DNA of 62,223 nucleotides from an uncultured bacterium (lineage in GTDB: Bacteria; Verrucomicrobiota; Lentisphaeria; Victivallales; Victivallaceae), in the NCBI GenBank assembly GCA_900551245.1, contig URVC01000022.1, positions 1 through 62,223 on the forward strand. Reading direction: 5' to 3'. The notes below the pieces were generated by a model. The model was given only the letters and a program-made list of their open reading frames with translations, made no database searches and was not told the origin of the DNA. Both the position numbers and the translations under genes were made by a program. The first letter of the stretch is position 1. Each line of letters opens with the position of its first letter. This document shows, piece by piece, positions 8,485 through 18,264 of this stretch.

Positions 8485-9498
8485 ATGCGGGCAACCATCA
8501 AAGATATTGCAAAACGGGTCGGGGTTTCCTCCTCTCTCGTGTCGCTGTATCTGAACAACCGCCCTCTGGCGGCACGAATTGCAGAATCCACAAAGCGGAA
8601 AATCGATGCGGCGGTGAAGGAGTTGAACTATGCTCCGTCAGCAACCGCACGGGCTCTGAGGAAAGGAAAAAGCAAAACCCTCGGGCTTGTCGTGGCGGAT
8701 CTTTGCAGCGACTACAGCAGTTTCTTCGCGCAGACTCTTCTCGATGAGTGCTCCCGCTACGGCTATCAGCTCCTCATCGGCATCACCCATTATGATCCGG
8801 AAGAGGAAAAGCGAGTGCTTGCCAACCTGATCGCCCGTCAAACCGACGGAATTTTTTATGCCCTGCGACTTTTCCCTGCGGATTTTCTGAAATCCCTCAA
8901 CCTTCAGAACTATCCGATTCTTCAGCTGAGCTCTGCCGCTCCGGAGTTCCAGAGCATGGAACTTGCCCGCGAGGAGGCGCTGAAGCAGTGTGCCGGAAAA
9001 CTGTATGAATATGGTTGTCGCAAGGTTGTCGTTGCACATGAATCCTGGGCGAACATTCTGGAAAAAGAACTGGAAGCCTATGGAATCAAGATTGTCGGAG
9101 GGCGCTATGCGACCACTTCCGACGACTTCCCTTATCTGAACGATACGCCGCCGGATGCGGTTGCCTCCGATTCCAGCATTTATGCCAGACTCCTGCGCGC
9201 CCGATGCCGGGAACTCGGCATTCCGATGCCGTATCTCTGCTACAGCTACTCTCTGCCCAGCGATTTTATCGACGATCCCCGCGTCATTGCGGTAACGGTT
9301 TCCGATTACAAAACCAGGCTCTCCGGTATCGTCAGCCGGATGATCCGGATGCTGGAGAACCCGAAAGAGCCGGTCGCTCATTTGAAAGAACCTGTTCGCC
9401 TGATGAGCCTCGATGAGTTGCGCGAATATCGCTGCGCTCAATTGAAGGATCCATATTATGAGCCGTTCAGAATAAGGATAAAGTATGAAGGGAACTAG
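8485..9498 (+). CDS. LacI-family transcriptional regulator
   Basis: A 337-residue protein. Residues 1-60 are a LacI helix-turn-helix and hinge (TIKDIAKRVGVSSSLVSLYLNNR...LNYAPSATARALR). Residues about 62-310 form the periplasmic-binding-protein-like effector domain (KTLGLVVADLCSDYSSFFAQTLLDE). It heads an operon with a pseudopilin and four glycan-related genes and ends one base before the pseudopilin ATG. The operator-like palindrome over its promoter suggests autorepression. Effector sugar unknown. Confidence 0.9.
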   Translation: MRATIKDIAKRVGVSSSLVSLYLNNRPLAARIAESTKRKIDAAVKELNYAPSATARALRKGKSKTLGLVVADLCSDYSSFFAQTLLDECSRYGYQLLIGITHYDPEEEKRVLANLIARQTDGIFYALRLFPADFLKSLNLQNYPILQLSSAAPEFQSMELAREEALKQCAGKLYEYGCRKVVVAHESWANILEKELEAYGIKIVGGRYATTSDDFPYLNDTPPDAVASDSSIYARLLRARCRELGIPMPYLCYSYSLPSDFIDDPRVIAVTVSDYKTRLSGIVSRMIRMLENPKEPVAHLKEPVRLMSLDELREYRCAQLKDPYYEPFRIRIKYEGN

Positions 9499-9499
9499 T

Positions 9500-10204
9500 A
9501 TGAAACGGGCTGAAAATTTTACGTTGATAGAACTTTTAATCGTTATTGCTATCATTGCAATTCTGGCGGGACTTCTTCTGCCGGCATTGAATTCCGCTCG
9601 TCAGACGGCCAGGAGCGCCGCCTGCAAAAATAATCTGAAACAGCTGGGACTCGCCATGGCCCAGTACGACCAGCTCTTCGGACGGCTGCCCGCCGGACTG
9701 GACGAGGCGAATGATTATCCGGAAAATCAGAAAAACTGGATGGGGAAACTCTGGGCGGCAAAATTGATTTCCGTGGAGAAGGAGAGCGGCAGCGGCGCCA
9801 ATTTCGGCAACGCCAGAATTCTCCGCTGCATGGAGCCGAAAATCAGCTACGGCATGATCACCAGTCTTGCCCGTCTGGACGGCGTCACATCCGGAGGAGA
9901 TCAGTATCAGAACTATGCGAATCACTATCTCAACAGCGCCCGCATTCCCCGGCCGGCGAGCCGTTACCTGCTGGTGGAGAGCGACTGGGGGCGCCCCGTT
10001 ATTCCATCGCCCGACCGCCACTACTATCAGGTTCATGGACCGGGGGGAAGCACCGAACTTCGCCCCGGCGGTGTCTGGCTGCCGGGCGGATACTGCAATG
10101 TGGAGTATCTGGATGGTCACGTCGGCCAGATCTCCTATACGATAAAAACCAGTACCGGTGCCGGATGGCGGATTTATGGCGTCGGAATCGGTTGGCTGGA
10201 ATAG
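9500..10204 (+). CDS. Prepilin-type pseudopilin (variant without the H of H-X9-DG)
   Basis: A 234-residue protein. The ATG at 9500 is chosen over the one at 9485 because AAGGGA lies seven bases upstream and only this start clears the lacI stop. N terminus MKRAENFTLIELLIV (mature Phe7, Glu11) with Asn at the position before cleavage. The C-terminal LDGH is present, but the residue nine places before DG is Pro in a WLPGGYCNVEYLDG segment, so the usual His is missing. It sits between the regulator and the large malectin-domain protein in one operon. Confidence 0.85.
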   Translation: MKRAENFTLIELLIVIAIIAILAGLLLPALNSARQTARSAACKNNLKQLGLAMAQYDQLFGRLPAGLDEANDYPENQKNWMGKLWAAKLISVEKESGSGANFGNARILRCMEPKISYGMITSLARLDGVTSGGDQYQNYANHYLNSARIPRPASRYLLVESDWGRPVIPSPDRHYYQVHGPGGSTELRPGGVWLPGGYCNVEYLDGHVGQISYTIKTSTGAGWRIYGVGIGWLE

Positions 10205-10234
10205 AAAGGGTTCGAACTCATGAAAGGAGTCTGT

Positions 10235-13200
10235 ATGAAACGATATCTGCTGGGAGGAGGCCTTTTCCTCTGGACGTTCCTGCTGTTCGCGCAGGAGCTG
10301 CTCTATACACCGGGGAGCACCATGGGCGTCGCCGTAAATCCGAAGGAGAACAATCTCTGGAGAACCAGCGTTATGGATGCCTCCCGGAAAATTCGCCCGG
10401 AGGAGCTTTTTGAAACAGCGGAAGATTTCTTCCTCATCCAGTATGGAAAGCCGTTTGTCTTTACGTCGGACCTGTTCCGGGAATTCAGCATCCAGACCTC
10501 CGCACCGTACCGGATTGCCGACGGGGCGCTTTCGTTTCACACCGGCAAACGGGGGTGGAGCATGCTGTTCGGCGCCGGACCCGGCGATACGAAAACTCCA
10601 GCCATCCGCTTCGGCGCCGGCTGGGGCAAAGACCGCTCCAACGGCTGGAGAATTGAACTGGAAATCGAGCAGGATGTCGAGAAAACCGACTGGATGATCT
10701 CCCGTTCCTCCGGGGATTCCAAGTTCTACGCGAACAATCAGTTCTTCTCGGTTACGGGGAAGGGGCCGCAGAAGTTTGTCCGCAAGATCGGGTGGATCGG
10801 GTACCCGGTTCCTCAGATCGCACAGGGGCTGAAAATCGAATGCCGCACCCCCGGGGCGAATGTCCGTATCCAATCGATCCGGATTGTTCCGTTTTCCGGA
10901 AATCTTTTCTGGCGCAGGGAAATCGAGATTCTCTTCCGGCCGATTGCCGCCAAACTTTCCTGGATGCACAAGACCGGGAATTACGACCTTTTCGTCAACG
11001 GCGTCAAAATTGCTTCCGGTCAGCACATTTTACGGACCGGCGTCGAGACCTTCGATCTTGAAAAGCACCTCCGGCAGGGGAAGAATGTGATTGCCTTCCG
11101 CGACCAGTTCTACGGCGGTCTCTCGCAGAACTCCTCCATTCAGCTGGAGGGGGTCGTCATCGGGCGCAACGGCGAACTCCTGCGCATTCCCGGCGACCGG
11201 GAGTGGCGGTGGAGCTATCAGGCGCCCGCCGGATGGGAGAAGCCGGAGTTTGCCGCAACCTCCTGGAAAGCTCCTGTGCTCCGGCCGGCCGGATTCTCCT
11301 ATCTGCCGAACCGGACGCAGATTTCCGCCGGATTTGCGCCCGATCATATGGGGCTTCTCGACGTCCGCGAGGAGGGGGTCAAATATCCTGTTTTCGATTA
11401 TGACAGAGAGATTGCGTGGCAGGTGCGCGTCCCGGCCGGACTGGCGGATCCTGTGCTCAAACTGGAGATTCGGGAAGCCGACAGCAATCAGCTTCAGGAG
11501 ACGCTGACGGTGAAGCAATCGCGCGTGGACGGCGATTTCCGGGTATTCACCGTCCGGCCGGAACTGCGGAAAACCGGCGCCTACCGTACACTCTGGACGC
11601 TCTGCTCCGGAGAGAAGACGCTTGATTCCCGCCGCGGCGAGATGATCATCGCCGGGCCGATCGCACAGGATGCGTTCGCACTCAAGGAGTTCGAACAGGA
11701 ACTGGAAAAACGCCTCCGGCTCGTTCAGAAGATCGACTGTACCGATCCGAATCCCGCACCGGACACCTTCCTGGATCATACCGGCAGAATCTCCAAACCG
11801 GCTCTCAACGTCGGGAAGGTTGTCACCCGGAACGGCATGACATATCGGGAAACCGGCCGCGGTCTGCTGGATTACTTCTGCTACAAGCTGGATCTGCCCT
11901 CCACCGGAGAGGCGATGATTGCGGAACTGGTCATTCCGGACGACGCGGACCGCTATATCTACAGCGCGGTTCTGGAAACCATTCCGGTGGGCATGGAGCA
12001 CAACACTCCCCCTGTCGGCAGCAAGGCGTGGCCGAACGCCAGCGGAACGGTTTCCACGGGAGATCTGTATCCGCTCAGCAACGGGAAGAAAAAGTTCCGC
12101 TACGTCTTCTTCCCCGGCACGAAGAACACCACACTGCTCGTCCAGAACGGACGGGTCGGCATTCCGGCGGCGGTTTGCGAGATCAACATCTACGCGGTCG
12201 AGGGCGGACTGCCCGCTCTCAAACTGCCGAAGACCGACCGCACCTACGGAAATCACAACGAACGGCTCATCTTCAACGCCTGGGGATCCTACCGGGACGC
12301 GGTCGCCTACGGGACGGAAGCTCACCTGGTGCAGTATTACGACGGGGCCTGGCTCAATGCCTACCGGGCGATCGCGCGGAAGATTCAGTTCCTCCGCTTT
12401 CAGGGGCATAACGCCAGCGTCGAAGGGGCCTACATGTACGAGAACGGAGTCTTCTCTTCGCGCCACTCCCGAAGCGTGCTGAACAACGACCGGTTCGACT
12501 ACTATTACGCGCTCCTGAAGTTGTACCGGCACAACAACATCAAGACCTTTGTCGGTTTTGAATATATGCGTTCCTCCGCACTTGACGCAATGGGCGCTTT
12601 CGACACCACTGACGCGCAGGTTCATGCCGGCAGGAAGCGTTCCGTCTACATGATCGACCGCTTCGGACGGCAGGTGATCGGTTACAACGGAATGGGGCTC
12701 AACTGCATGAATCCAGTTGTCTGGTGGAGCGTTACCGACCTTTTGAAGGAGCTTTACGCACGCTATGACGGGGTCGGCGATGTGGAGGGGCTCGTCACGC
12801 TGAACGGCAGCTGGTGGCTGCCCGGATTCCCTTCGTACAGCAATATGGAGGCCGCGGAGGTCGGCTATGACGATGACTCCGTGGAGCAGTTCGAGAAGGA
12901 GACGGGAGTCCGGCTCAACCTGCCGCGTACCGGCGTAGAGCGTTTTGCCGCACGCTATGAACTTCTGACGGGAAAATACAGAGAACAGTGGTTCGGATGG
13001 CGCGGCAGAAAGATCCGGGAGAAACTGCTCGAAATGCGGCAGATCGTCAGCTCCGGCAAGCAGAAGTGGAAACTCTTCTCGTGGCCGGCGAAAGCCACGG
13101 CGGAGCGGAATGCATTCAATACCTCGGGGATCCGTCCGCAGGTTCGCGATGAATACATGGCGCGGATTCAGAGAGAGGCCGGCTTCCCGCAGGAGCTCTA

Positions 13201-14551
13201 CGGAAAAGAGAAAAAAGATGGCGTCATCCTCATTGCCACGGCAAACACCGCCCGGAGACTCGAAAACAACGCCGATCTCTATCTGTACGGGCGCAACACC
13301 AACCGCGGCTCCCGCGAACTTTACCGGAAAAACGATGCGCTTGCTCTCAACTGCGCCGGACTCAATGAGAACATCGGCACCCATGCGAACGCCGCGAAAA
13401 GGTGGTGGTGGCGTTCCAACAACGTCACGGTCTACGATCGGAAACCGGTCGGCGACTTCGGGTATGCCGATCTGGTCCAGCTCATCCGCGAATATGTGCC
13501 GAAACATGTCTTCCACACCTGGAACGACATCAATCTGCCGACCGCCCATGGGGAGCAGGCCCGCCGTTTCCTCAAGGCCTTTTACAGCATTCCGACCGGT
13601 GAATCGCAGAAGCAGAATTCCGTCAGGGGAATCGACGCCCGCTGGCTCGGCAGCCATCTGATTCTGGTCAACGCCACGCCGTGGTCGCTGGAGGGAACTC
13701 TGGAGTATCCCGGTGAATTTCAGGATCTTGTCTACGATGAGACCTGCCCGGGGAAACACTCTTTGACGGTCCGGCCCTTCTCGCTTCTGGTCTGGCGGGC
13801 GGATGGCAGTGCGGAAAAGTTCCGCGGCGCCTTCCGTTTCCCGCCGGAAGCGGAGCGCTCCATCCTCCTGATGGGCGAACAGATTCTGCGGGAGCGTACT
13901 CTCACCAGAAAGATTCCGAAGGAGAATCTCCAGCGGATTGCGGAGTGTCTGGAACGCCGGGATGTCTACGCGCTGAAAAAGGAGATGGATGATTTTGAAG
14001 TCCTCTACTACGCCAAGCGGTTCTTCGACAGCAAGCCGCAGATGGAGAAACAGCAGCGGCTTATTCAGGAACTCAACACCCGCGGCGTTGCACGGATCAA
14101 CTGCGGTTCGCCGGAAGATCTCACGGATTCCCGCGGCAATCTCTGGCTGGCCGATCAGATCTACACCGGCTTCAACGCCTATGGCTGTGAGTACGGAACC
14201 TTCGTTTCGCGTGGAGAAATCACGGTGAAGAACACCGGGGTTCCTGAAATCTTCACCACCGAAGCCTACGGTACACAGATGTTCTACCAGATTCCTCTGC
14301 CGGACGGCCGCTATACGGTGAAGATCCATTTTGCGGAAACCTATGAACCGAACCGCGAAAACGGCCGGATTTTCCATCTCCAGGTCGGCGGTACGAGCCG
14401 GAAGAATCTGAATCCGGTGCAGCTTGGCGGCGGTTTTCAGGCGGCGGCTTCGGCAAGTTGGGAACATGTGAACGTGAAACGGGGATGGCTGACCATCAAG
14501 GCCGGCGGAAATCCCGCCATCAACGGAATCGAAATTTTCAAGGAGGACTGA
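10235..14551 (+). CDS. Large secreted glycan-active protein with C-terminal malectin domain
   Basis: A 1438-residue protein. The ATG at 10235 has AAAGGAG five bases upstream and leads straight into a signal peptide (MKRYLLGGGLFLWTFLLFA). Residues up to about 500 look like beta-sandwich modules. Residues about 640-1130 look like a TIM-barrel catalytic region (FNAWGSYRDAVAYGTEAH, VEGLVTLNGSWWLPGFPSY, HTWNDINLPTAHG), but I cannot place it in a GH family. Residues about 1285-1438 match the malectin carbohydrate-binding fold (VARINCG...WLADQIYTGF...YTVKIHFAET...GWLTIKAGGNPAINGIEI). It is probably an exported glycosidase. The next gene starts at its stop codon, so they are coupled. Confidence 0.75.
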   Translation: MKRYLLGGGLFLWTFLLFAQELLYTPGSTMGVAVNPKENNLWRTSVMDASRKIRPEELFETAEDFFLIQYGKPFVFTSDLFREFSIQTSAPYRIADGALSFHTGKRGWSMLFGAGPGDTKTPAIRFGAGWGKDRSNGWRIELEIEQDVEKTDWMISRSSGDSKFYANNQFFSVTGKGPQKFVRKIGWIGYPVPQIAQGLKIECRTPGANVRIQSIRIVPFSGNLFWRREIEILFRPIAAKLSWMHKTGNYDLFVNGVKIASGQHILRTGVETFDLEKHLRQGKNVIAFRDQFYGGLSQNSSIQLEGVVIGRNGELLRIPGDREWRWSYQAPAGWEKPEFAATSWKAPVLRPAGFSYLPNRTQISAGFAPDHMGLLDVREEGVKYPVFDYDREIAWQVRVPAGLADPVLKLEIREADSNQLQETLTVKQSRVDGDFRVFTVRPELRKTGAYRTLWTLCSGEKTLDSRRGEMIIAGPIAQDAFALKEFEQELEKRLRLVQKIDCTDPNPAPDTFLDHTGRISKPALNVGKVVTRNGMTYRETGRGLLDYFCYKLDLPSTGEAMIAELVIPDDADRYIYSAVLETIPVGMEHNTPPVGSKAWPNASGTVSTGDLYPLSNGKKKFRYVFFPGTKNTTLLVQNGRVGIPAAVCEINIYAVEGGLPALKLPKTDRTYGNHNERLIFNAWGSYRDAVAYGTEAHLVQYYDGAWLNAYRAIARKIQFLRFQGHNASVEGAYMYENGVFSSRHSRSVLNNDRFDYYYALLKLYRHNNIKTFVGFEYMRSSALDAMGAFDTTDAQVHAGRKRSVYMIDRFGRQVIGYNGMGLNCMNPVVWWSVTDLLKELYARYDGVGDVEGLVTLNGSWWLPGFPSYSNMEAAEVGYDDDSVEQFEKETGVRLNLPRTGVERFAARYELLTGKYREQWFGWRGRKIREKLLEMRQIVSSGKQKWKLFSWPAKATAERNAFNTSGIRPQVRDEYMARIQREAGFPQELYGKEKKDGVILIATANTARRLENNADLYLYGRNTNRGSRELYRKNDALALNCAGLNENIGTHANAAKRWWWRSNNVTVYDRKPVGDFGYADLVQLIREYVPKHVFHTWNDINLPTAHGEQARRFLKAFYSIPTGESQKQNSVRGIDARWLGSHLILVNATPWSLEGTLEYPGEFQDLVYDETCPGKHSLTVRPFSLLVWRADGSAEKFRGAFRFPPEAERSILLMGEQILRERTLTRKIPKENLQRIAECLERRDVYALKKEMDDFEVLYYAKRFFDSKPQMEKQQRLIQELNTRGVARINCGSPEDLTDSRGNLWLADQIYTGFNAYGCEYGTFVSRGEITVKNTGVPEIFTTEAYGTQMFYQIPLPDGRYTVKIHFAETYEPNRENGRIFHLQVGGTSRKNLNPVQLGGGFQAAASASWEHVNVKRGWLTIKAGGNPAINGIEIFKED

Positions 14552-14553
14552 TG

Positions 14554-15312
14554 ATGAATGGAAAACTGCAATGGATTGCCGGTGTATTGTGCTCTGCGGC
14601 TTTTCTTGCCGCCGATACGCTTCTGGAAGTCGAACCGGGAACCATCCTCGGAGACCGCTGGAATCGGGAACTGCATCAGAATTTCTCCACCGGCTCGAGC
14701 AAAACCGGCGTCGAAGCCGTTTCGGAAAACGGAAAGACGATCGCCCGGTATCAGCCCGGCGCCAGCACGCTGTATCGGCTCTCCGGGGCGGAATCCTGCG
14801 GAACGGACAATCTGACCTTTACGGTACTGGCCCGCGCGCAGGGTGACACGGGCGAGGGGTATCTTCTCTATGCCGGCGCCGGCAGTCACACCAAACCCGG
14901 AATCCGTCTCGGACTGCGCGCGGGCAAGGAGGGGCTGCAGGCATACGGCCTGTTTGTCGCGGCTTCTTCCAGCGAAAAGGCCAAGAAGTTCGTCTCCGTT
15001 CCGATGAAGAAGGAGTTCCGGATCGAGCCGGGCAAATGGGCCGTCTTCACGCTTGCCATGAACCGTGCCGGAGACCTTCAGCTCTTTGTGAATGGAGAGC
15101 TCGTGGCGTCGCAGTCAATCCGGCAGTATGAGAAAGAGAATCTCTATCCGAAGGTGCCGTTGTTTGCCACTCAGCTTTTCCGGGGCAGAACGGAGGGGGG
15201 AGAGCAGATTCAGATTGACATTGCGGAACTTTCCGTCCGCAACGAACTTATGAGCTCTGCGGAAATTCTCCGGGAGGCGGAAGCGATGCTCGATTCGATG
15301 GAGAAAAAATAA
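14554..15312 (+). CDS. Secreted LamG/concanavalin-like protein
   Basis: A 252-residue protein. AAGGAGG lies seven bases before the ATG at 14554; an ATG at 14551, overlapping the upstream stop, is an alternative. A signal peptide (about residues 1-20) is followed by one LamG-type beta-sandwich: LTFTVLARAQ, GIRLGLRAG, FTLAMNRAGDLQLFVNGELVA and IDIAELSVRN are the usual strand and loop landmarks. It likely binds glycan or assists the upstream hydrolase. It ends in a charged helix (residues about 235-252). No catalytic residues are recognisable. Confidence 0.7.
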   Translation: MNGKLQWIAGVLCSAAFLAADTLLEVEPGTILGDRWNRELHQNFSTGSSKTGVEAVSENGKTIARYQPGASTLYRLSGAESCGTDNLTFTVLARAQGDTGEGYLLYAGAGSHTKPGIRLGLRAGKEGLQAYGLFVAASSSEKAKKFVSVPMKKEFRIEPGKWAVFTLAMNRAGDLQLFVNGELVASQSIRQYEKENLYPKVPLFATQLFRGRTEGGEQIQIDIAELSVRNELMSSAEILREAEAMLDSMEKK

Positions 15313-15315
15313 CGG

Positions 15316-16749
15316 ATGCGGACCGCCCTCTGTCTTCTCTTCGTTTTGCTTCTCCGGCTGTGCGGCGCGGGGGAGGTCGGTCTGGACTCCGTGCCGTGGA
15401 CCGATGCCGCATACAGCTGGACGCCCGATGGGCTGCGCCTGCCGCAGATCAACCGGAATCTCAGCGGCAAAGGAGCGATTCGAATCGGCGGAAGGAGTTT
15501 CGCCCGGGGCATCTGCGGCCACACCGGTTTCAGCGTTGTCTATCGCCTGGATCAGACGGCGGAGGCCTTCTCCGCGCGGATCGGCATCGACGAGGAGCGG
15601 CATCCGAAGGACCGCCCGGAAAAGACCGATGTCCGGTTCCTTCTGCTGGCCGATCATCGGATTGTTCTGGACCGCACCGTTTCGCTCGGCGCGGATGCGG
15701 AACCGGTGAAGGTGGATTTGCGCGGCGTCCATCAGCTGGAACTGCGCGGCGAGTATGGACACGGCTTCCGGCTCCAGCGCGTCGCCTGGGCGGAGCCGGT
15801 GTTTCATACCGCCTCTCCGGAAAAACTCCGAGCGGCGCTGGAGCGGAACCGTCTGGAGCATGAGCGGAAACTGGCATTCGTTCCCCCCGTTCCGCCGGCG
15901 CCGGAGTGGCGCTCCTGCCGGATTCGCAAGGTTCGCTGGAAGGAGTTTGAAAACGCCTGGCGCGTCGAGTGGAGCTGTTACGAAGCGCTGCTTCTCCCGG
16001 AATACGGAGGGCGGGTCATGGAATTCCGGAAAAAAGGCGGAGAAAACCTTCTGAAAACAACGGTATTTCCCGGCTCCGACCGTCTGCTGCGGGGGAAGAC
16101 GCCGGATCGAAGCGGAGGGCATTTCATGCGATTCCATCCGTCGCCGGCCTTTTATCCCAACGATCCGCTTCTGAAGCATGCTCCCTATACGATCACTTTT
16201 CCCGCCGAGGGCGAAGCGGTTATGACATCGCAGGAAAGTACGCTTTTCCGCATTGTCTACGAATACCGCCTGAAATTCGAAGCGGACGGGCTCTCGCTGG
16301 AAAACCGGCTCATCAACAAGGCGCCGTATCGGAGATCGCTCGGCATCTGGAGCATCACTCGACTGGAAACCTCTTCGCTTGCCCGTCTGGTTCTTCCGCC
16401 GGAACGGAAGAGTCCGCCGGCAAAGTTTCTGTTTGAACAGCGTGGCAATGTTCTGCACCTTGCGCGAACTCCGGAACGGATTGTTCTGGAACTTGCCGCC
16501 GCGCCCGCGGAACGGTTCGCCTTTGCGCAGTTCCGCTGCTGGAGCGAGCCGCCGGAGATCCGGACCGAAAGTCGCCGGGGCTCCGTGATGCGCATCCGCT
16601 ATCAGACCCCTGCGAAGGATCTGAACGGGGAATATCCGGTTCATATTTTCATCAACAATGCGCTGACCGAGGAGGAGTCGCATTCGCCCACTCTGCCCGA
16701 ACATCCGGGGGGAGTTCTCTCGCTTCGGGAACACTGGAGCGCGGAATGA
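15316..16749 (+). CDS. Secreted NPCBM-domain protein with mutarotase-like (DUF4380-like) C-terminal half
   Basis: A 477-residue protein with a signal peptide (MRTALCLLFVLLLRLCGA). Residues about 25-160 fit the NPCBM carbohydrate-binding module (FARGICGHTGFSVVYRL...RFLLLADHRIVLDR...VDLRGVHQLEL). Residues about 210-460 resemble galactose-mutarotase-like beta-sandwiches (LLPEYGGRVMEFRKKGGENLL, GLSLENRLINKAPYRRSLGIWSITRL). It probably binds or remodels a sugar outside the cytoplasm. The start lies three bases after the LamG gene stop, so it is in the same operon. Confidence 0.7.
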   Translation: MRTALCLLFVLLLRLCGAGEVGLDSVPWTDAAYSWTPDGLRLPQINRNLSGKGAIRIGGRSFARGICGHTGFSVVYRLDQTAEAFSARIGIDEERHPKDRPEKTDVRFLLLADHRIVLDRTVSLGADAEPVKVDLRGVHQLELRGEYGHGFRLQRVAWAEPVFHTASPEKLRAALERNRLEHERKLAFVPPVPPAPEWRSCRIRKVRWKEFENAWRVEWSCYEALLLPEYGGRVMEFRKKGGENLLKTTVFPGSDRLLRGKTPDRSGGHFMRFHPSPAFYPNDPLLKHAPYTITFPAEGEAVMTSQESTLFRIVYEYRLKFEADGLSLENRLINKAPYRRSLGIWSITRLETSSLARLVLPPERKSPPAKFLFEQRGNVLHLARTPERIVLELAAAPAERFAFAQFRCWSEPPEIRTESRRGSVMRIRYQTPAKDLNGEYPVHIFINNALTEEESHSPTLPEHPGGVLSLREHWSAE

Positions 16750-16765
16750 CAGACGGAGAAACAAC

Positions 16766-17992
16766 ATGACCCATTGGAACGAACTTTCCCGCCGGGTGGA
16801 GGAGGAGCTGAAACGGCGTTTCCTCTCTCCGGACGGCATTCTCTATGACTACGCAGGGCCGGCAGGGGAGGTGATACTGCCGCTGCCCGGGGAGTGTCGC
16901 GACAATTTCCCCAATCCCTTCGGCTGGTGGACGCCGATTGAAAACGGCGCGTTTTTCACCGGGGATTATCTGCTCGGACTCCTGCGCAATTTGCGTCGCC
17001 CGGCTGCCGGGGGGAGAGGGGAGTTTGCGCGCACACTCCTGCACGGCCTCTTTCTGCTGCAGGACAGGGCGCAGACCGAGGGGTGCATTCTGCGCGGGAT
17101 CGGTGCGGACGACAGCTGTCATTATCCGGCGAGTTCCTGCGATCAGGTCGTGCCCTGGCTGCTTGCGTTGTACGAGTTCCAGCGGCATCCGGCAAGTTCG
17201 GAGTTGGAGAGGGCGGAGTGCCGGGAGCGCCTTCTGCGGCTGCTGACCGCACTGCAGAAACGCAACTGGACCATTCCCGGCGACATCCCCGGATACGATC
17301 GTGGAAGTTTTCTCTCCGGCGACACTCCGGAAGCGGCGCTGGTCTCTTCGGTCAATCTTCTTCTGGCCACTGCGGTGATGGCGGATCTGAGTGGAGAAGC
17401 GACATACCGCGAGTTACACCGTCGTGTCGCGACGGAACCTCTTCCGTTCGGCAAGAGCCGGGTGCAGATTCTGAACGGGGGCACCGCGGGCAATCCTCTC
17501 TGGATGGGCTGGTTTCTGACGCATACGGTGTATGCGATGCGTCTTCTGACGGAGATCTCCTTTCTGGCGGAGGTGCGGGAGGCGGCACATTGCGGACTTC
17601 TCTGCAGCGGGCGCCACTTTCTCGAAGCGCTGCCGGAGTGGAAACGGTATCGCGGGGGGAGGGAGTTTTCACCCGACTGGAGAATCTGCAAACCGCAGTG
17701 GCGGCCGCATTCCGACTGCAAAACGGGGGAGCAGATCGCGCTTCGGGAACTCCCGCTCTGGAATGGCTGTTCGCCGTGCATCAAAGAGGAGAAAAACACC
17801 ATCCGCCACTCCCTTTCCGCCGCGTGGATCGTTCTGCTTACGGGGGAGCCGGAGTGGAAACGGATCGTTCATGAGGAACTTGCCGGATTCCCAGAGGGAA
17901 TACCTCTGGAGGCGGTGTGCGACTGTTCCTTCTATCTCCTGGAGAACATTCTCTCCGAATGGGAGATCGCCGGAGACGCGGAAATCGTTTGA
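16766..17992 (+). CDS. Cytosolic (alpha/alpha)-barrel glycosidase-like protein, unassigned
   Basis: A 408-residue protein without signal peptide; GGAG lies seven bases before the ATG. Helix-rich, with conserved-looking segments GILYDY, PIENGAFFTGDYL, RGIGADDSCHYPASSCDQ and NGGTAGNPLWMGW, which suggest an (alpha/alpha)6 barrel hydrolase or lyase acting on imported oligosaccharides. The protein at 50701 has the same order of landmarks (LFYDY, MEDCPLHAG, CYPNSSRDQ) and is a distant relative, also in a pseudopilin cassette. Last gene of the lacI operon. Family not recognised. Confidence 0.7.
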   Translation: MTHWNELSRRVEEELKRRFLSPDGILYDYAGPAGEVILPLPGECRDNFPNPFGWWTPIENGAFFTGDYLLGLLRNLRRPAAGGRGEFARTLLHGLFLLQDRAQTEGCILRGIGADDSCHYPASSCDQVVPWLLALYEFQRHPASSELERAECRERLLRLLTALQKRNWTIPGDIPGYDRGSFLSGDTPEAALVSSVNLLLATAVMADLSGEATYRELHRRVATEPLPFGKSRVQILNGGTAGNPLWMGWFLTHTVYAMRLLTEISFLAEVREAAHCGLLCSGRHFLEALPEWKRYRGGREFSPDWRICKPQWRPHSDCKTGEQIALRELPLWNGCSPCIKEEKNTIRHSLSAAWIVLLTGEPEWKRIVHEELAGFPEGIPLEAVCDCSFYLLENILSEWEIAGDAEIV

Positions 17993-18043
17993 TTTCCCCG
18001 GCCGGCTTCCGGTCAGCTCTCCGTGGAGGGCTGACTGTTTTCA

Positions 18044-18206
18044 GCCAGCGATTGATCCACCATGGCGCAGACGCAGGAGTCGGACCACACGTTTTCCGCC
18101 GTTTCAATCATGTCGATGATCGTGTAGATCGGCAGGCGGATCCCCGGAATGCCGATGGACGCCTGAATGCCGGACATCAGCGACCGCGTCCGAAAATAAC
18201 ATCCCA
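18044..18206 (-). pseudogene. Partial copy of the DAACS symporter gene
   Basis: This 163-base stretch matches 23506-23668, the 3' end of the intact symporter gene, with about eight mismatches by eye, in the same orientation. It encodes the last transmembrane part (MSGIQASIGIPG and TIIDMIETAENVWSDSCVCAM) and then diverges abruptly on both sides. It has no start region. It is either what is left of a second symporter gene that followed the lacI operon or a duplicated fragment. Confidence 0.8.
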
Positions 18207-18264
18207 GCACCTCCCGCTCAGTGCCGGGGGTGACGTCAGACGCTTTTTTACTTCATAATTGTTA

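Noticed and set aside
11030..14467. Minus-strand open frame of about 1145 codons
   Set aside because: Antisense shadow of the malectin-domain protein; no ribosome-binding site and no family resemblance.
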